From Roseomonas sp. AR75 (GTDB taxonomy: Bacteria > Pseudomonadota > Alphaproteobacteria > Acetobacterales > Acetobacteraceae): DNA of 64,000 nt. The DNA lies in the NCBI RefSeq assembly GCF_005222815.1, contig NZ_STGB01000004.1, positions 620,001-684,000 of the forward strand. Reading direction: 5' to 3'. The position numbers were made by a program, and so were the translations under genes. How positions within the stretch are numbered: position 1 is the first letter of the stretch; each line of letters begins with the position of its first letter. Positions 25,111-33,837 of the stretch are shown here, one piece after another. Below the pieces are notes generated by a model. The model searched no databases. It worked only from the letters and a program-made list of their open reading frames with translations, and was not told the DNA's origin.

Positions 25111-25881
25111 GTGAGCCTGAAGGATCGCAACCTACTCCACCGCACGCGCCCGAAGCGCATCGCGCTGGTCATCGCCAATCCCGCCACCTCCAGCACCACC
25201 GGCTGGCCGGTGGGCTTCTGGTGGAGCGAGCTGACGCATGCCTGGCTGGCCTTCCACGAGCAGGGCTACGCCGTCGATCTGTTCAGCCCGGATGGCGGGC
25301 GCTGCGTGGCGGATGCGCTGAGCGATCCGCGCGACGCCTCCGGCTACGCCGCGGACGATCTCGTCAGCATGGGCTTCATCGCCACGCCCGCTCTGGCCTC
25401 GCTGATCGAGGCGACAAGGCCGGCGGAGGCGATCGCGCCCGAGGATTTCGATGCCATCTTCGTCGCCGGCGGCCAGGCGCCGATGTTCACCTTCGCGGAA
25501 GCAACCGCGCTGCAGGCGAAGTTCAGCGCCTTCCTCGAATCCGGCAAGGTCGCCGCCGCGCTCTGCCACGGCACCGCCATCCTGCGCTACGCGATGCGAT
25601 CGAATGGCGAGCCGGTGGTGCGCGGCCGCACCGTCACCGGCTTCGCGAATGTCGAGGAGGATTTCGCGGACGAAGCGGTCTGGTCCATGGGCGCGTTGCC
25701 GCGCGGGACGCATGTGATGCCGTGGCGCATCGAGGATTCGCTGAAGGCGCTCGGCGCCAACTACGTTCAGGCCGGGCTGTGGCGCGGCTTCGCCGTGCGC
25801 GATGCGAACCTCATCACCGGCCAGCAGAACTTCTCGGGCTTCGAGACCGCGCAAGCGGTCATCGCGGCGCTCGGCGCCTGA
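25111..25881 (+). CDS. DJ-1/PfpI-like type 1 glutamine amidotransferase domain protein
   Basis: 256 residues from a GTG start with GAGGG about ten bases upstream. KRIALVIANPATSSTTGWPVGFWWSEL and FDAIFVAGGQAPMFTF lead to AALCHGTAILRYA, where the Cys is the nucleophile-elbow residue. Relatives include Hsp31-type glyoxalases/deglycases and stress chaperones. A GFWWSE segment holding the conserved Glu is typical of the YhbO/HchA-like branch. Cytoplasmic. Probable target of the divergent LysR regulator; the esterase gene follows in the same direction. Confidence 0.85.
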   Translation: MSLKDRNLLHRTRPKRIALVIANPATSSTTGWPVGFWWSELTHAWLAFHEQGYAVDLFSPDGGRCVADALSDPRDASGYAADDLVSMGFIATPALASLIEATRPAEAIAPEDFDAIFVAGGQAPMFTFAEATALQAKFSAFLESGKVAAALCHGTAILRYAMRSNGEPVVRGRTVTGFANVEEDFADEAVWSMGALPRGTHVMPWRIEDSLKALGANYVQAGLWRGFAVRDANLITGQQNFSGFETAQAVIAALGA

Positions 25882-25898
25882 ACATGGAGACGAACCGC

Positions 25899-26711
25899 AT
25901 GATCCTGCGAACCACGAGGCGCGCGCTGCTGGCAGCCGCCCCGCTCGCCATGGCCGCGCCGCTGCGCGCCCAGGCGCCGGCGCAGCCGCCCATCGTGCTG
26001 GTGCACGGCGCCTGGATGGGCGCCGGCGTCTGGCGCACCACCGCGCAGGCGCTCGCTGCTTCGGGCCATGAGGTGCTGGCGCCGGAACTGCCCGCGCATG
26101 GCGCCGATCCGACGCCGGCAAACGAGGCGACGCTCGCGCGGTATGTCGAAGCGGTGACCGCCGCCATCGGCGATCGCCGCGACGTGGTGCTGCTCGGGCA
26201 CAGCTTCGGCGGCATCGTCATCTCCGCGGTCGCCGAGACCGCGCCGGAGCGGCTACGGCGGCTGGTCTATCTGGCAGCCTATCTGCCGCAATCGGGCGAG
26301 AGCGCCTATGCGCTGTCGCAGCGCGACCCGGCGAGCCTGGTCGGCCGCTACTGGCGGCAGGAGGATCCGTCGCGCTACTCGCCCGCCAGCATCGCGCGGG
26401 AGGGCATCGTGGAAACCTTCTGCGCCGATTGCGCCCCGGCCGAGGCGGCCTGGCTGGTCGCGAATCACCGCGCCGAGCCGGTGCCACCTCTCGCCACGCC
26501 GGTCGCGCTCAGCGCCGCGCGCTTCGGCAGCGTGCCGCGCGCCTACATCCTCACCACCGCGGACCGCACCATCTCGCCAGCGTTGCAGCGGGCGATGGCG
26601 GAGGCGGCGGGCATCGCGGCGCCGGTGGAACTGCCGACCGGACACGCGCCGATGCTGTCGGCACCGGATGCGCTGGCCGCGGCGATCGGGCGCATCGCCG
26701 CGGCGCCATGA
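25899..26711 (+). CDS. Exported alpha/beta hydrolase (esterase)
   Basis: 270 residues with a basic N-terminus and signal peptide (RTTRRALLAAAPLAMAAPLRAQ). VLVHGAWMGAGVWRTTA is the oxyanion HG motif, LLGHSFGG near residue 103 carries the Ser nucleophile, and TGHAPMLSAPDAL holds the terminal His. The pattern matches the small methylketone-synthase/salicylate-esterase-like hydrolases (MES family) often annotated as alpha/beta fold hydrolases. The start at 25899 has GGAG eleven bases upstream; an in-frame ATG at 25884 is possible. Twin-Arg export is plausible from TTRRALL. Confidence 0.88.
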   Translation: MILRTTRRALLAAAPLAMAAPLRAQAPAQPPIVLVHGAWMGAGVWRTTAQALAASGHEVLAPELPAHGADPTPANEATLARYVEAVTAAIGDRRDVVLLGHSFGGIVISAVAETAPERLRRLVYLAAYLPQSGESAYALSQRDPASLVGRYWRQEDPSRYSPASIAREGIVETFCADCAPAEAAWLVANHRAEPVPPLATPVALSAARFGSVPRAYILTTADRTISPALQRAMAEAAGIAAPVELPTGHAPMLSAPDALAAAIGRIAAAP

Positions 26712-26754
26712 CCCGCACTGCCGCCAGGCGGCAATTCCGCCTAGCATCGGCTGC

Positions 26755-27495
26755 GTGGCAGAGACCGAGACGGACAGACCCGCACCCATCGCCGCCGACG
26801 GCCCGAAGCTGATCGAGGCGCGCGGCGTCACGCGCAGCCTGGCGGAGGGCGTGACGCTGGTGCGCGACATCAGCCTCGGCATCGGCCGCGGCGAATTCGT
26901 CGCGATCACCGGCCCGTCCGGCTCGGGCAAGTCGTCGCTGCTGTATCTGCTGGGCCTGCTCGACCGGCCGACCTCCGGGGAGGTGCTGCTGGAAGGCCGC
27001 GACACCGCGCGGCTCAGCACGAAGGAGATGGCGGCGCTGCGGCTGGCGCGGCTCGGCTTCGTCTTCCAGTTCCACTTCCTGCTGCCGGAGTTCAGCGCGC
27101 TCGACAACGTGTTGATCCCGATCCGCCGGCTCGGCGCGCTGGCGGAGAAGCCGGCGCGCGAGCGGGCGCTGTCGCTGCTGGATGCGCTCGGCCTCGCCGA
27201 TGCGGCGCGCAAGCTGCCGGAGCAGCTTTCGGGCGGCATGCGCCAGCGCGTCGCCATCGCGCGCGCGCTGGCCAATGATCCCGCGCTGCTGCTGGCGGAT
27301 GAGCCGACCGGCAACCTGGACACGAAGAACGCCGCGGCGGTGTTCGACATCTTCGCGCGCATGGCGGCGGAGGAGGGCCGATCGGTGATCGTCGTCACCC
27401 ATGATCCCGGCCTGGCGGCGCGCGCGACGCGCCAGGTGCACCTGGTAGATGGCCGCATTCTCTACGACGAGGCGACGGCGGCCGCGCCGGGCTGA
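26755..27495 (+). CDS. ABC transporter ATP-binding protein, MacB/LolD type
   Basis: About 246 residues from a GTG start. GPSGSGKSSLL is the Walker A, QLSGGMRQRVAIARAL the signature, LLLADEPTGNLDTKN the Walker B with catalytic Glu, and VVTHDPGLA the switch His. The sequence LARLGFVFQFHFLLPEFSALDNV is specific to the LolD/MacB ATPases that energise FtsX-type permeases. No permease is adjacent; the natural partner is the adaptor-permease pair at 19.5-21.8 kb in the same direction. No strong Shine-Dalgarno precedes the GTG, so the exact start is uncertain. Confidence 0.9.
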   Translation: MAETETDRPAPIAADGPKLIEARGVTRSLAEGVTLVRDISLGIGRGEFVAITGPSGSGKSSLLYLLGLLDRPTSGEVLLEGRDTARLSTKEMAALRLARLGFVFQFHFLLPEFSALDNVLIPIRRLGALAEKPARERALSLLDALGLADAARKLPEQLSGGMRQRVAIARALANDPALLLADEPTGNLDTKNAAAVFDIFARMAAEEGRSVIVVTHDPGLAARATRQVHLVDGRILYDEATAAAPG

Positions 27496-27548
27496 CGGCT
27501 TCGTGTTTAATCGTGGCAAGAAAGAGGCGTATACATCACGTGACTGCC

Positions 27549-27755
27549 ATGATCCGAAGGGGGCCCACGGTGCTGATCACGCTCTGCCTGCTGGCCGGCT
27601 TCGCTGCCCTGGCGGGGTTGTCGAGTGCTGCCGGCGTGCTGCTGCTGGGCCTCGGCACGGCGGGGCTGATGGCCGCGCTGGGCTTCGGCGTGGTGGCGTT
27701 CGGCGCCGCACTCTGGGCGGGGGTCCTTGCCTTCGGGGCGCCGGGCGCGGCCTGA
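27549..27755 (+). CDS. Small hydrophobic two-helix membrane protein, unknown
   Basis: 68 residues from the ATG, almost entirely hydrophobic: VLITLCLLAGFAALAGL and a second Gly/Ala-rich helix LLLGLGTAGLMAALGFGVVAFGAALW. The frame extends upstream to a GTG at 27513. There is no recognisable family; it could be a real small inner-membrane protein or a chance frame. It lies between the ATPase gene and the convergent lipid kinase. Confidence 0.45.
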   Translation: MIRRGPTVLITLCLLAGFAALAGLSSAAGVLLLGLGTAGLMAALGFGVVAFGAALWAGVLAFGAPGAA

Positions 27756-27771
27756 CCGTCGGGGACCGCAA

Positions 27772-28668
27772 TCAGGGCAGAAGAATCCGCAGCTTCCCGG
27801 CTGCGTCGGTGATCTCCGCCGGCAGCAGCCCCGCGGGGTCGCCATCCGCCTGCACCGGCACGGGGGCGGCGGCGGAAAGCCGGATGTGGCGTGCCGCGAC
27901 AATCTCCACCCCCGGCAGCCGCGGGATCAGGCCAAGCGGCAGCGCCGCGCCGGCCAGCGCGGCCTGCAGCGCGCCCGGCCTGCGGAACAGCACCAGCTGG
28001 AACCCGGGCGCATGCGGCCGCGCTTCCGGCGCGATGCGATAGCGCCCGGCATAGAGCCGCCCCTTGGTCACGATCACGCTGGCGGCCTGCGAGACGACGC
28101 CGTCGCTCTCCACCGTGATCGGCGGGAAGTCATAGCGCGCCATCTCCCGCAGCGACTGCAGCACATAGGCCGCGCGACCGATCCGCCGTTTCATCCCGAG
28201 ATCGAGATGGGCAACCACCGACGCATCGAATCCGGCGCCGAGCATCTGCACGAAGAGCCGCGTGCGGCCGTCGCCGAACTGCGCGAAGCCCGGCCGCAGC
28301 ACCGCTTCCCGCCCGGCGGCCACCGCCGCCGCAGCGCGTTCGGGCGCGAGCGGCACGCCGAGTTCCCAGGCCAGCACATTCGCCGTGCCGAGCGGCAGCA
28401 CGCCGAGCGCCGCGGCGCTGCCGGCGAGCCCCGCGGCCACTTCCGCGATGGTGCCGTCGCCACCCGCCGCGACCACCACGCCGACGCCGCGTTGCGCGGC
28501 GCTGCGCGCCAGCGTCTCGGCATCGCCCGGCCCGCGCGTCTCCGCGAGTTCCGGCCGCAGCCCGCGCGCGAGCAGGGCGGCGAGCGCGCGCGACAGCCGG
28601 CGGCGTCGCCCGGCACCGGCGGCGGGGTTGAACACGATCAGCACGCGCGCCGCGTAGCGCCGCAGCAT
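27772..28668 (-). CDS. Diacylglycerol kinase family (YegS/BmrU-like) lipid kinase
   Basis: 298 residues from MLRRYAARVLIVFNP. FNPAAGAGRRRRLSRAL near the start and VAAGGDGTIAEVAAGL near residue 65 are the catalytic-domain nucleotide motifs, followed by LPLGTANVLAWELG. The C-terminal beta domain has ITVESDGVVSQAASVIV and ADGDPAGLLPAEI. These enzymes phosphorylate diacylglycerol or related lipids at the membrane. It is divergent from the LpxH-like gene and starts an envelope-lipid gene block. The open frame is longer upstream, but the family begins at this Met. Confidence 0.9.
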   Translation of the reverse strand: MLRRYAARVLIVFNPAAGAGRRRRLSRALAALLARGLRPELAETRGPGDAETLARSAAQRGVGVVVAAGGDGTIAEVAAGLAGSAAALGVLPLGTANVLAWELGVPLAPERAAAAVAAGREAVLRPGFAQFGDGRTRLFVQMLGAGFDASVVAHLDLGMKRRIGRAAYVLQSLREMARYDFPPITVESDGVVSQAASVIVTKGRLYAGRYRIAPEARPHAPGFQLVLFRRPGALQAALAGAALPLGLIPRLPGVEIVAARHIRLSAAAPVPVQADGDPAGLLPAEITDAAGKLRILLP

Positions 28669-28848
28669 GACGATTCGCCATCGTTTTCCTGACGGCTGCG
28701 TGACATGCGATGCGCGCATCGCTCCACAGCCTGCCGCGTGCAGGACGTCATTCAAGATTCACGTCGAATCGTTGAGCGGCCGGCTAAAGCGCGGCAACGC
28801 AACGGAAGCAGCCATGCCGCGTTCCGCGGTGGTGGCGGCGGGAACCGG

Positions 28849-29658
28849 ATGGGCATGCACAGCACCGAGGCGAAGCGCCACTACCGCACCGTGTTCCTCT
28901 CCGACATCCATCTCGGCACGCGCGGGTGCCGCAGCGATTTCCTGGTGGATTTCCTCAGGCGCGTGGAATGCGACCGGCTGTTCCTCGTCGGCGACATCGT
29001 CGATGGCTGGCGGCTGCGGAAATCCTGGTATTGGGACGCCAACCATGACGAGGTGATCCGCCTGCTGCTGCGCGCCGCGCGCAACGGCACGCAGGTCACC
29101 TACATCCCCGGCAACCATGACGAGGCGCTGCGCGACTGGCTCGGCATGGAGATCGCGGGCGTGCGGCTGGTGAACGAGGCGGTGCACACCGGCGCCGATG
29201 GCAGGCGCTACCTGGTGATCCATGGCGACCAGTTCGACAGCGTGGTGCGCTACGCCAAGTTCATCGCGCATCTCGGCGACTGGGCATACGACTGGGCGCT
29301 GACGATGAACCGCTGGTTCAATGCGGCGCGGCGGCGCTTCGGCTATCCCTACTGGTCGCTGTCGCAATGGCTGAAGCGCCAGGTGAAGGAGGCGGTGAAG
29401 GCGATCGACCGCTTCGAGACGGCGCTGGCGCAGGAAGCGCGGCGCCGCGGGCTGGATGGCGTGGTCTGCGGCCACATCCATCACGCGGAGATGCGCAGCG
29501 TGCAGGGCGTGCTCTACATGAACGACGGCGACTGGGTGGAAAGCTGCACCGCGCTGGTCGAGCACGCCGATGGCCGCTTCGAATTGGTGGACTGGGCGCG
29601 CGAGAATCGCCTGTCCTTCTTCCAGGCGCCGCCGCGCGCCGTCGCGGCGACGGCCTGA
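28849..29658 (+). CDS. UDP-2,3-diacylglucosamine diphosphatase-like metallophosphoesterase
   Basis: 269 residues. Calcineurin-like motifs in order: FLSDIHLGTRG (DxH), LVGDIVDGW (GD), YIPGNHDEAL (GNHD), VIHGDQFD and CGHIHHAEM (GHxH). This arrangement is that of LpxH-related proteins (COG2908-like). In most alphaproteobacteria lipid A synthesis uses LpxI, and this paralogue sits beside a glycosyltransferase, so the exact substrate is uncertain. The start is set at 28849 behind GGGAACCGG. It is cytoplasmic or peripheral at the inner membrane. Confidence 0.85.
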   Translation: MGMHSTEAKRHYRTVFLSDIHLGTRGCRSDFLVDFLRRVECDRLFLVGDIVDGWRLRKSWYWDANHDEVIRLLLRAARNGTQVTYIPGNHDEALRDWLGMEIAGVRLVNEAVHTGADGRRYLVIHGDQFDSVVRYAKFIAHLGDWAYDWALTMNRWFNAARRRFGYPYWSLSQWLKRQVKEAVKAIDRFETALAQEARRRGLDGVVCGHIHHAEMRSVQGVLYMNDGDWVESCTALVEHADGRFELVDWARENRLSFFQAPPRAVAATA

Positions 29659-29696
29659 GCACGGCCGCGCGCGTGGACAACCCGGCCGAGTGGGGC

Positions 29697-30749
29697 ATGG
29701 GCGCGCTGGCGGAAAGCCGCCGCACACCGCATCGCATCCTCGTCGTCAGCGATGCCTGGAAGCCGCAGGTCAACGGCGTCGTCCGCACGCTGTCCGTCGT
29801 GGTGGACCGGCTGCGCGCCGAGGGCGACGTCGTGGAGGTGATCGGGCCCGACCGCTTCGTCTCGATCCCGATGCCGGGCTACGCCGAGATCCGCCTGGCG
29901 GTCGCGCCCGGCCGCAAGCTTGCGCGGCTGGTCGAAGACTTCGCGCCTGAGGCGGTGCAGATCTCCACCGAGGGCCCGCTCGGCTGGGCGATGCGCGGCA
30001 TCTGCCTCAAGCGCGGCTGGCGCTTCACCTCGAGCTTCCACACGCGCTTCCCGGACTACCTGCACGCCCGCACGCGCATCCCCACCGCTTGGTCCTGGGC
30101 CGTGATGCGCCGCTTCCATGAGGCCGGGGCTGGTACCTTCTGCGCCACGCCGTCGCTCGCGCGCGAGCTCGCCGCGCGCGGCTTCACCCATGTCGTGCCC
30201 TGGTCGCGCGGCGTGGATCTTCAGCGCTTCCGCCCCGACGCCGCTACCCATGGCGCGCCCGAGCCGTGGGAGGATCTGCCGCGGCCGATCTTCCTCTATG
30301 CCGGCCGCGTGGCGGTGGAGAAGAACATCGAGGGCTTCCTCGCGCTCGACCTGCCCGGCAGCAAGGTGGTGGTGGGCGACGGGCCGCAGCGCGCGGCGCT
30401 GATGAAGCGGTTTCCCCAGGTGCATTTCACCGGCTACCGGGAGAACGGCGCGCTGGCGCGGGCCTATGCCCGGGCGGATGTCTTCGTCTTCCCCTCCCGC
30501 ACCGACACTTTCGGCCTGGTCCTGCTGGAGGCGCTGGCCAGTGGCACCCCGGTGGCGGCCTTTCCGGTCACGGGGCCGCTCGACGTGATCGGCGAGGCCG
30601 GGGTCGGCGCACTGGACGAGGATCTGCGGGCGGCGTGCCTCCGCGCGCTCGGCGCCGACCGGGCCGCCTGCCGGGCGCATGCGGAGCGCTACTCCTGGGA
30701 CGCCTGCGCCCGCCGCTTCCGCGACAGCCTGGTGCCGATCGGGGGATAG
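29697..30749 (+). CDS. Family-4 glycosyltransferase (SqdX/MgtA-like)
   Basis: About 350 residues. RILVVSDAWKPQVNGVVRTL is the N-terminal motif of retaining GT4 lipid or mannosyl transferases, STEGPLGWAMRG the second, and FVFPSRTDTFGLVLLEALASGTP with its EX7E-like end the donor-binding motif. Close relatives transfer sugars to diacylglycerol or phosphatidylinositol-type acceptors. It begins about 40 bases after the phosphoesterase gene. The ATG at 29697 is chosen; an in-frame GTG at 29673 is also possible. Confidence 0.88.
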   Translation: MGALAESRRTPHRILVVSDAWKPQVNGVVRTLSVVVDRLRAEGDVVEVIGPDRFVSIPMPGYAEIRLAVAPGRKLARLVEDFAPEAVQISTEGPLGWAMRGICLKRGWRFTSSFHTRFPDYLHARTRIPTAWSWAVMRRFHEAGAGTFCATPSLARELAARGFTHVVPWSRGVDLQRFRPDAATHGAPEPWEDLPRPIFLYAGRVAVEKNIEGFLALDLPGSKVVVGDGPQRAALMKRFPQVHFTGYRENGALARAYARADVFVFPSRTDTFGLVLLEALASGTPVAAFPVTGPLDVIGEAGVGALDEDLRAACLRALGADRAACRAHAERYSWDACARRFRDSLVPIGG

Positions 30750-30830
30750 ACGGCGTCGGGCCGGAAATTTCCTGTCCGCCCGCTCCCGTGCTACGGCCCT
30801 CGGCATGACGTGCCTCCTGTCGCGGGACCG

Positions 30831-31517
30831 ATGCAACGGCTGATCCGCCATCCCGCCGTGCAGCTCATGCTGGCGCGCCTCAGCGGTGCCTATCTCGCCC
30901 TCGTCGCTCGCACCACGCGGTGGGAGCTGGTGGATGCTGCCCCGGCCCTGGCCGAGGTCGCGGCCGGGCGGCCGCTGATCCTGGCCTTCTGGCATGAGCG
31001 GTTGCCGTTGCTGCCGGTGGTCCGCCGCCTGGCCATCGAGGCGAACCCCGCCATCGAGCGCCTGACCCCCTATATCCTGGTCAGCCAGCACCGGGACGGG
31101 CGCTTCATCGGCGCGGCGGTGGAGCGCTTCGGCTTCCGCATGGTCTATGGCTCCTCCCGCCGGGGCGGGGGCCAGGCCATGCTGGAGATGCTGCGCATCC
31201 TTGAGAGGGGCGACCCCATCGGCATCACGCCCGACGGCCCGCGCGGCCCGCGGCGCCAGGCGGCGCCCGGCGTCGCGCAGCTTGCAGCGCTCTCGGGGGC
31301 GGCGGTGCTGCCGCTGGCTGGCGCCACCCGCCACCACCGCCTGCTGCCGAGCTGGGACCGGATGATGGTGCCGCTGCCCTTCGGCCGCGGGGCCATTGCC
31401 TGCGGGCCGCTGATCCGCGTGCCGCGCGACGGCGCCGAGGCGGCGCTGCCGGTGATCACGGCGGGGCTGAACGCGGCCTGCGACGCCGCCGATGCGGCGG
31501 TGGGCATCGGACGATGA
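30831..31517 (+). CDS. DUF374 lysophospholipid acyltransferase-family protein
   Basis: 228 residues. PLILAFWHERLPLLPVV and QHRDGRFIGAAVERFGFRMVYGSSRRGG are the DUF374 pattern, and GITPDGPRGPRRQAAPGV the second substrate-binding block. The family is related to LpxL-type acyltransferases and is regularly found directly upstream of waaA in alphaproteobacteria, so a lipid A or envelope lipid acyl transfer is likely. The ATG at 30831 has a GGGACCG leader. Its stop overlaps waaA (ATGA). Confidence 0.87.
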   Translation: MQRLIRHPAVQLMLARLSGAYLALVARTTRWELVDAAPALAEVAAGRPLILAFWHERLPLLPVVRRLAIEANPAIERLTPYILVSQHRDGRFIGAAVERFGFRMVYGSSRRGGGQAMLEMLRILERGDPIGITPDGPRGPRRQAAPGVAQLAALSGAAVLPLAGATRHHRLLPSWDRMMVPLPFGRGAIACGPLIRVPRDGAEAALPVITAGLNAACDAADAAVGIGR

Positions 31518-32851
31518 GAATCGGGCCGCTGGCCTGGCGGATCGGCGCGACGCTGCTCGCGCCCGTCCTGCCATGGCACCTCGCCCGGCGTGCGCGCCGC
31601 GGCAAGGAGATCGCGTCCCGCCTGCCGGAGCGGCGCGGGGAGGGCGCGGATCGCCCGTCCGGGCGGCTGTTTTGGCTGCATGCCGCGAGCGTCGGGGAAA
31701 CCGCCTCGGTTCTGCCGGCGCTGCAGGCCATGGCGGCGCGCGATCCCACTCTGCACTTCCTCGTCACCACGGGCACCGTGACCTCCGCCGCGCTGCTCGC
31801 CCAGCGCCTGCCGCCCGGCCTCGCCCCGCGCGTGACGCATCGCTTCGCGCCGCTGGACGTGCCCGCCTGGGCGGAGCGCTTCCTGCAGGGATGGCGGCCG
31901 GATGCCGGCGCCTTCGTGGAAAGCGAGCTCTGGCCCAACCTGCTGGCTGCCGCAGCCCGACGCGGGCTGCCCATGGCGCTGGTGAATGCGCGGATGAGCG
32001 CGCGCAGCCTCGCGCGGTGGCGGCGTGCGCCGGGGCTGGCGCGCGCGACGCTCGGCGCCTTCCGGCTGGTGCTGGCGCGCTCGGCCGAGGATGCGTCGCG
32101 GCTCGGCCTTCTGGGCGCGGACCCTGTGCAGGCCTGGGGCGACCTGAAGACGGCCGCTGCGCCGCTGCCCGCCGACCCCGCCGCATTGTCCGCGCTGCGG
32201 CAGGCGATCGGCGGACGGCCGGTCTTCCTTGCCGCCTCGACCCATCCGGGGGAGGAGGCCATGGTCGTCGCCGCCCATCGCGCGCTGGCCGCGGATGTCC
32301 CGGGCCTGCTGACCATCATCGTCCCGCGCCATCCGGAACGTGGCCCCGCCGTGGCGGAGGAGGCCGCCGGCCTGTCCGTGACCCGCCGTGCCGCCGGCGA
32401 GGCGCCCGGGCCGGGCACCGCGATCCATGTGGCGGACACGCTTGGGGAGCTCGGCCTGTTCTACCGGGTGGCGGGGGTGGCCCTGGTCGGTGGCTCGCTG
32501 GTGCCGCATGGCGGGCAGAATCCGCTGGAGCCGGCACGGCTCGGCTGCCCGATCCTGCTGGGGCCGCACACCCACAACTTCGCCGAGGCGACCGAGCGCC
32601 TGCTGGCCGCCGGGGGCGCGCTGCGCCTGGCCGATGCCGCCGCGCTGGCGCCTGCCGTCGGCGGCGTGCTATCCGATGCCGGCCGCGCGCGGGCCTTGGC
32701 TGATGCTGCCGCCGCGGTCGCCGACGGCCATGCCGACTTGCCGGAGCGGGTGGCCACGGCGCTCCTGGGCCTGATGCCGCCGCCGGATCCTCCGGCGGAG
32801 ACGCCCGCGGAAGGGCGCCGGTCAGGCTTCCTGACGAACGAGGTTGGATGA
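31514..32851 (+). CDS. waaA: 3-deoxy-D-manno-octulosonic acid (Kdo) transferase
   Basis: 445 residues, GT30. LFWLHAASVGETASVLPAL near residue 52, the acceptor-domain FVESELWPNLLAAA, and the donor-binding segment GGSLVPHGGQNPLEPARLGCPILLGPHTHNF near residue 333 are diagnostic. It attaches Kdo residues from CMP-Kdo to lipid IVA at the cytoplasmic face of the inner membrane. It overlaps the DUF374 gene and lpxK by ATGA junctions, forming one unit. Confidence 0.96.
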   Translation: MRIGPLAWRIGATLLAPVLPWHLARRARRGKEIASRLPERRGEGADRPSGRLFWLHAASVGETASVLPALQAMAARDPTLHFLVTTGTVTSAALLAQRLPPGLAPRVTHRFAPLDVPAWAERFLQGWRPDAGAFVESELWPNLLAAAARRGLPMALVNARMSARSLARWRRAPGLARATLGAFRLVLARSAEDASRLGLLGADPVQAWGDLKTAAAPLPADPAALSALRQAIGGRPVFLAASTHPGEEAMVVAAHRALAADVPGLLTIIVPRHPERGPAVAEEAAGLSVTRRAAGEAPGPGTAIHVADTLGELGLFYRVAGVALVGGSLVPHGGQNPLEPARLGCPILLGPHTHNFAEATERLLAAGGALRLADAAALAPAVGGVLSDAGRARALADAAAAVADGHADLPERVATALLGLMPPPDPPAETPAEGRRSGFLTNEVG

Positions 32852-33834
32852 GGGCACCCGGGTTCTGGGTCGGCGGCGGGGGCATCGCGCCCCTCCTGCT
32901 GTCCCCCTTTTCGGCGATCTATGCCGGCGCCACGGCCCGGCGCATGGCGCGCCCGGGCTGGCGCGCCCCGGTCCCGGTTATCTGCTGCGGGAATGCCACC
33001 GCGGGCGGCGCCGGCAAGACCACCGTGGCGCTTGATCTCGGCCGGCGGCTCGCCGACCGCGGCGTCAACGCGCATTTCCTGCTGCGCGGCTATGGCGGCA
33101 GCCTGCGCGGCCCGGTCCGCGTGGACCCGGACGCGCATGACAGCACCCAGGTCGGCGACGAGGCGCTGCTGCTGGCGGAGGTGCGTCCCACCTGGATCTC
33201 CGGCGACCGCGGGGCGGGGGCGCGGGCTGCGGTGGCCGGCGGGGCACAGGCCATCGTCATGGATGACGGGCTGCAGAACCCGACGCTCGAGAAGGATCTT
33301 TCCCTCCTCGTCGTGGATGGCAGCTTCGGCTTCGGCAATGGCCGCGTGATCCCGGCTGGCCCGCTGCGCGAGCCCGTGGCCGCGGCCGCGGCGCGCTGCC
33401 GGGCGGCGGTGCTGATCGGCGAGGACACCAGCGGAGCCGTCGCGCAGCTTCCCCCCGGCCTGCCGGTGCTGCGCGCCAAGCTGGTTGCGGGGCCCGAGGC
33501 GGCGATGCTGGCGGGCCAGCCGGTCTTCGCCTTCTGCGGCATCGCTAACCCCCAGAAATTCTTCGCCACCCTGCAGGAGGCCGGCGCCGTGCTGGCGGGC
33601 CGCGAGGCCTTCGCCGACCACTACCCCTATGACGAGGGCGACCTGAAGGACCTGCTGGCCCAGGCCGAGGCGCTGCGCGCGGTGATGGTGACCACGAAGA
33701 AGGATTTCGTGCGCATCCCGCCGCAGTTCCGCTCCCGCGTCACGGTGGTGACGGTCGGCCTGGCCTGGGAGGAGCCGGCGGCAATCGAAAGCCTGCTCGA
33801 TCCGCTTGCCGCGCAGGTGCCGATCCCGGCCTGA
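32848..33834 (+). CDS. lpxK: Tetraacyldisaccharide 4'-kinase
   Basis: 328 residues. One membrane-associated N-terminal segment (LLLSPFSAIYAG) is followed by the Walker A GNATAGGAGKTTVALDLGRRLADRG, then LLRGYGG, VGDEALLLAE and DDGLQNPTLEKDLSLLVVDG. It phosphorylates the lipid A disaccharide at the 4' position. The stop is three bases from the convergent stop of the oxoamine synthase gene, leaving no room for a conventional terminator. Confidence 0.96.
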   Translation: MRAPGFWVGGGGIAPLLLSPFSAIYAGATARRMARPGWRAPVPVICCGNATAGGAGKTTVALDLGRRLADRGVNAHFLLRGYGGSLRGPVRVDPDAHDSTQVGDEALLLAEVRPTWISGDRGAGARAAVAGGAQAIVMDDGLQNPTLEKDLSLLVVDGSFGFGNGRVIPAGPLREPVAAAAARCRAAVLIGEDTSGAVAQLPPGLPVLRAKLVAGPEAAMLAGQPVFAFCGIANPQKFFATLQEAGAVLAGREAFADHYPYDEGDLKDLLAQAEALRAVMVTTKKDFVRIPPQFRSRVTVVTVGLAWEEPAAIESLLDPLAAQVPIPA

Positions 33835-33837
33835 GCC

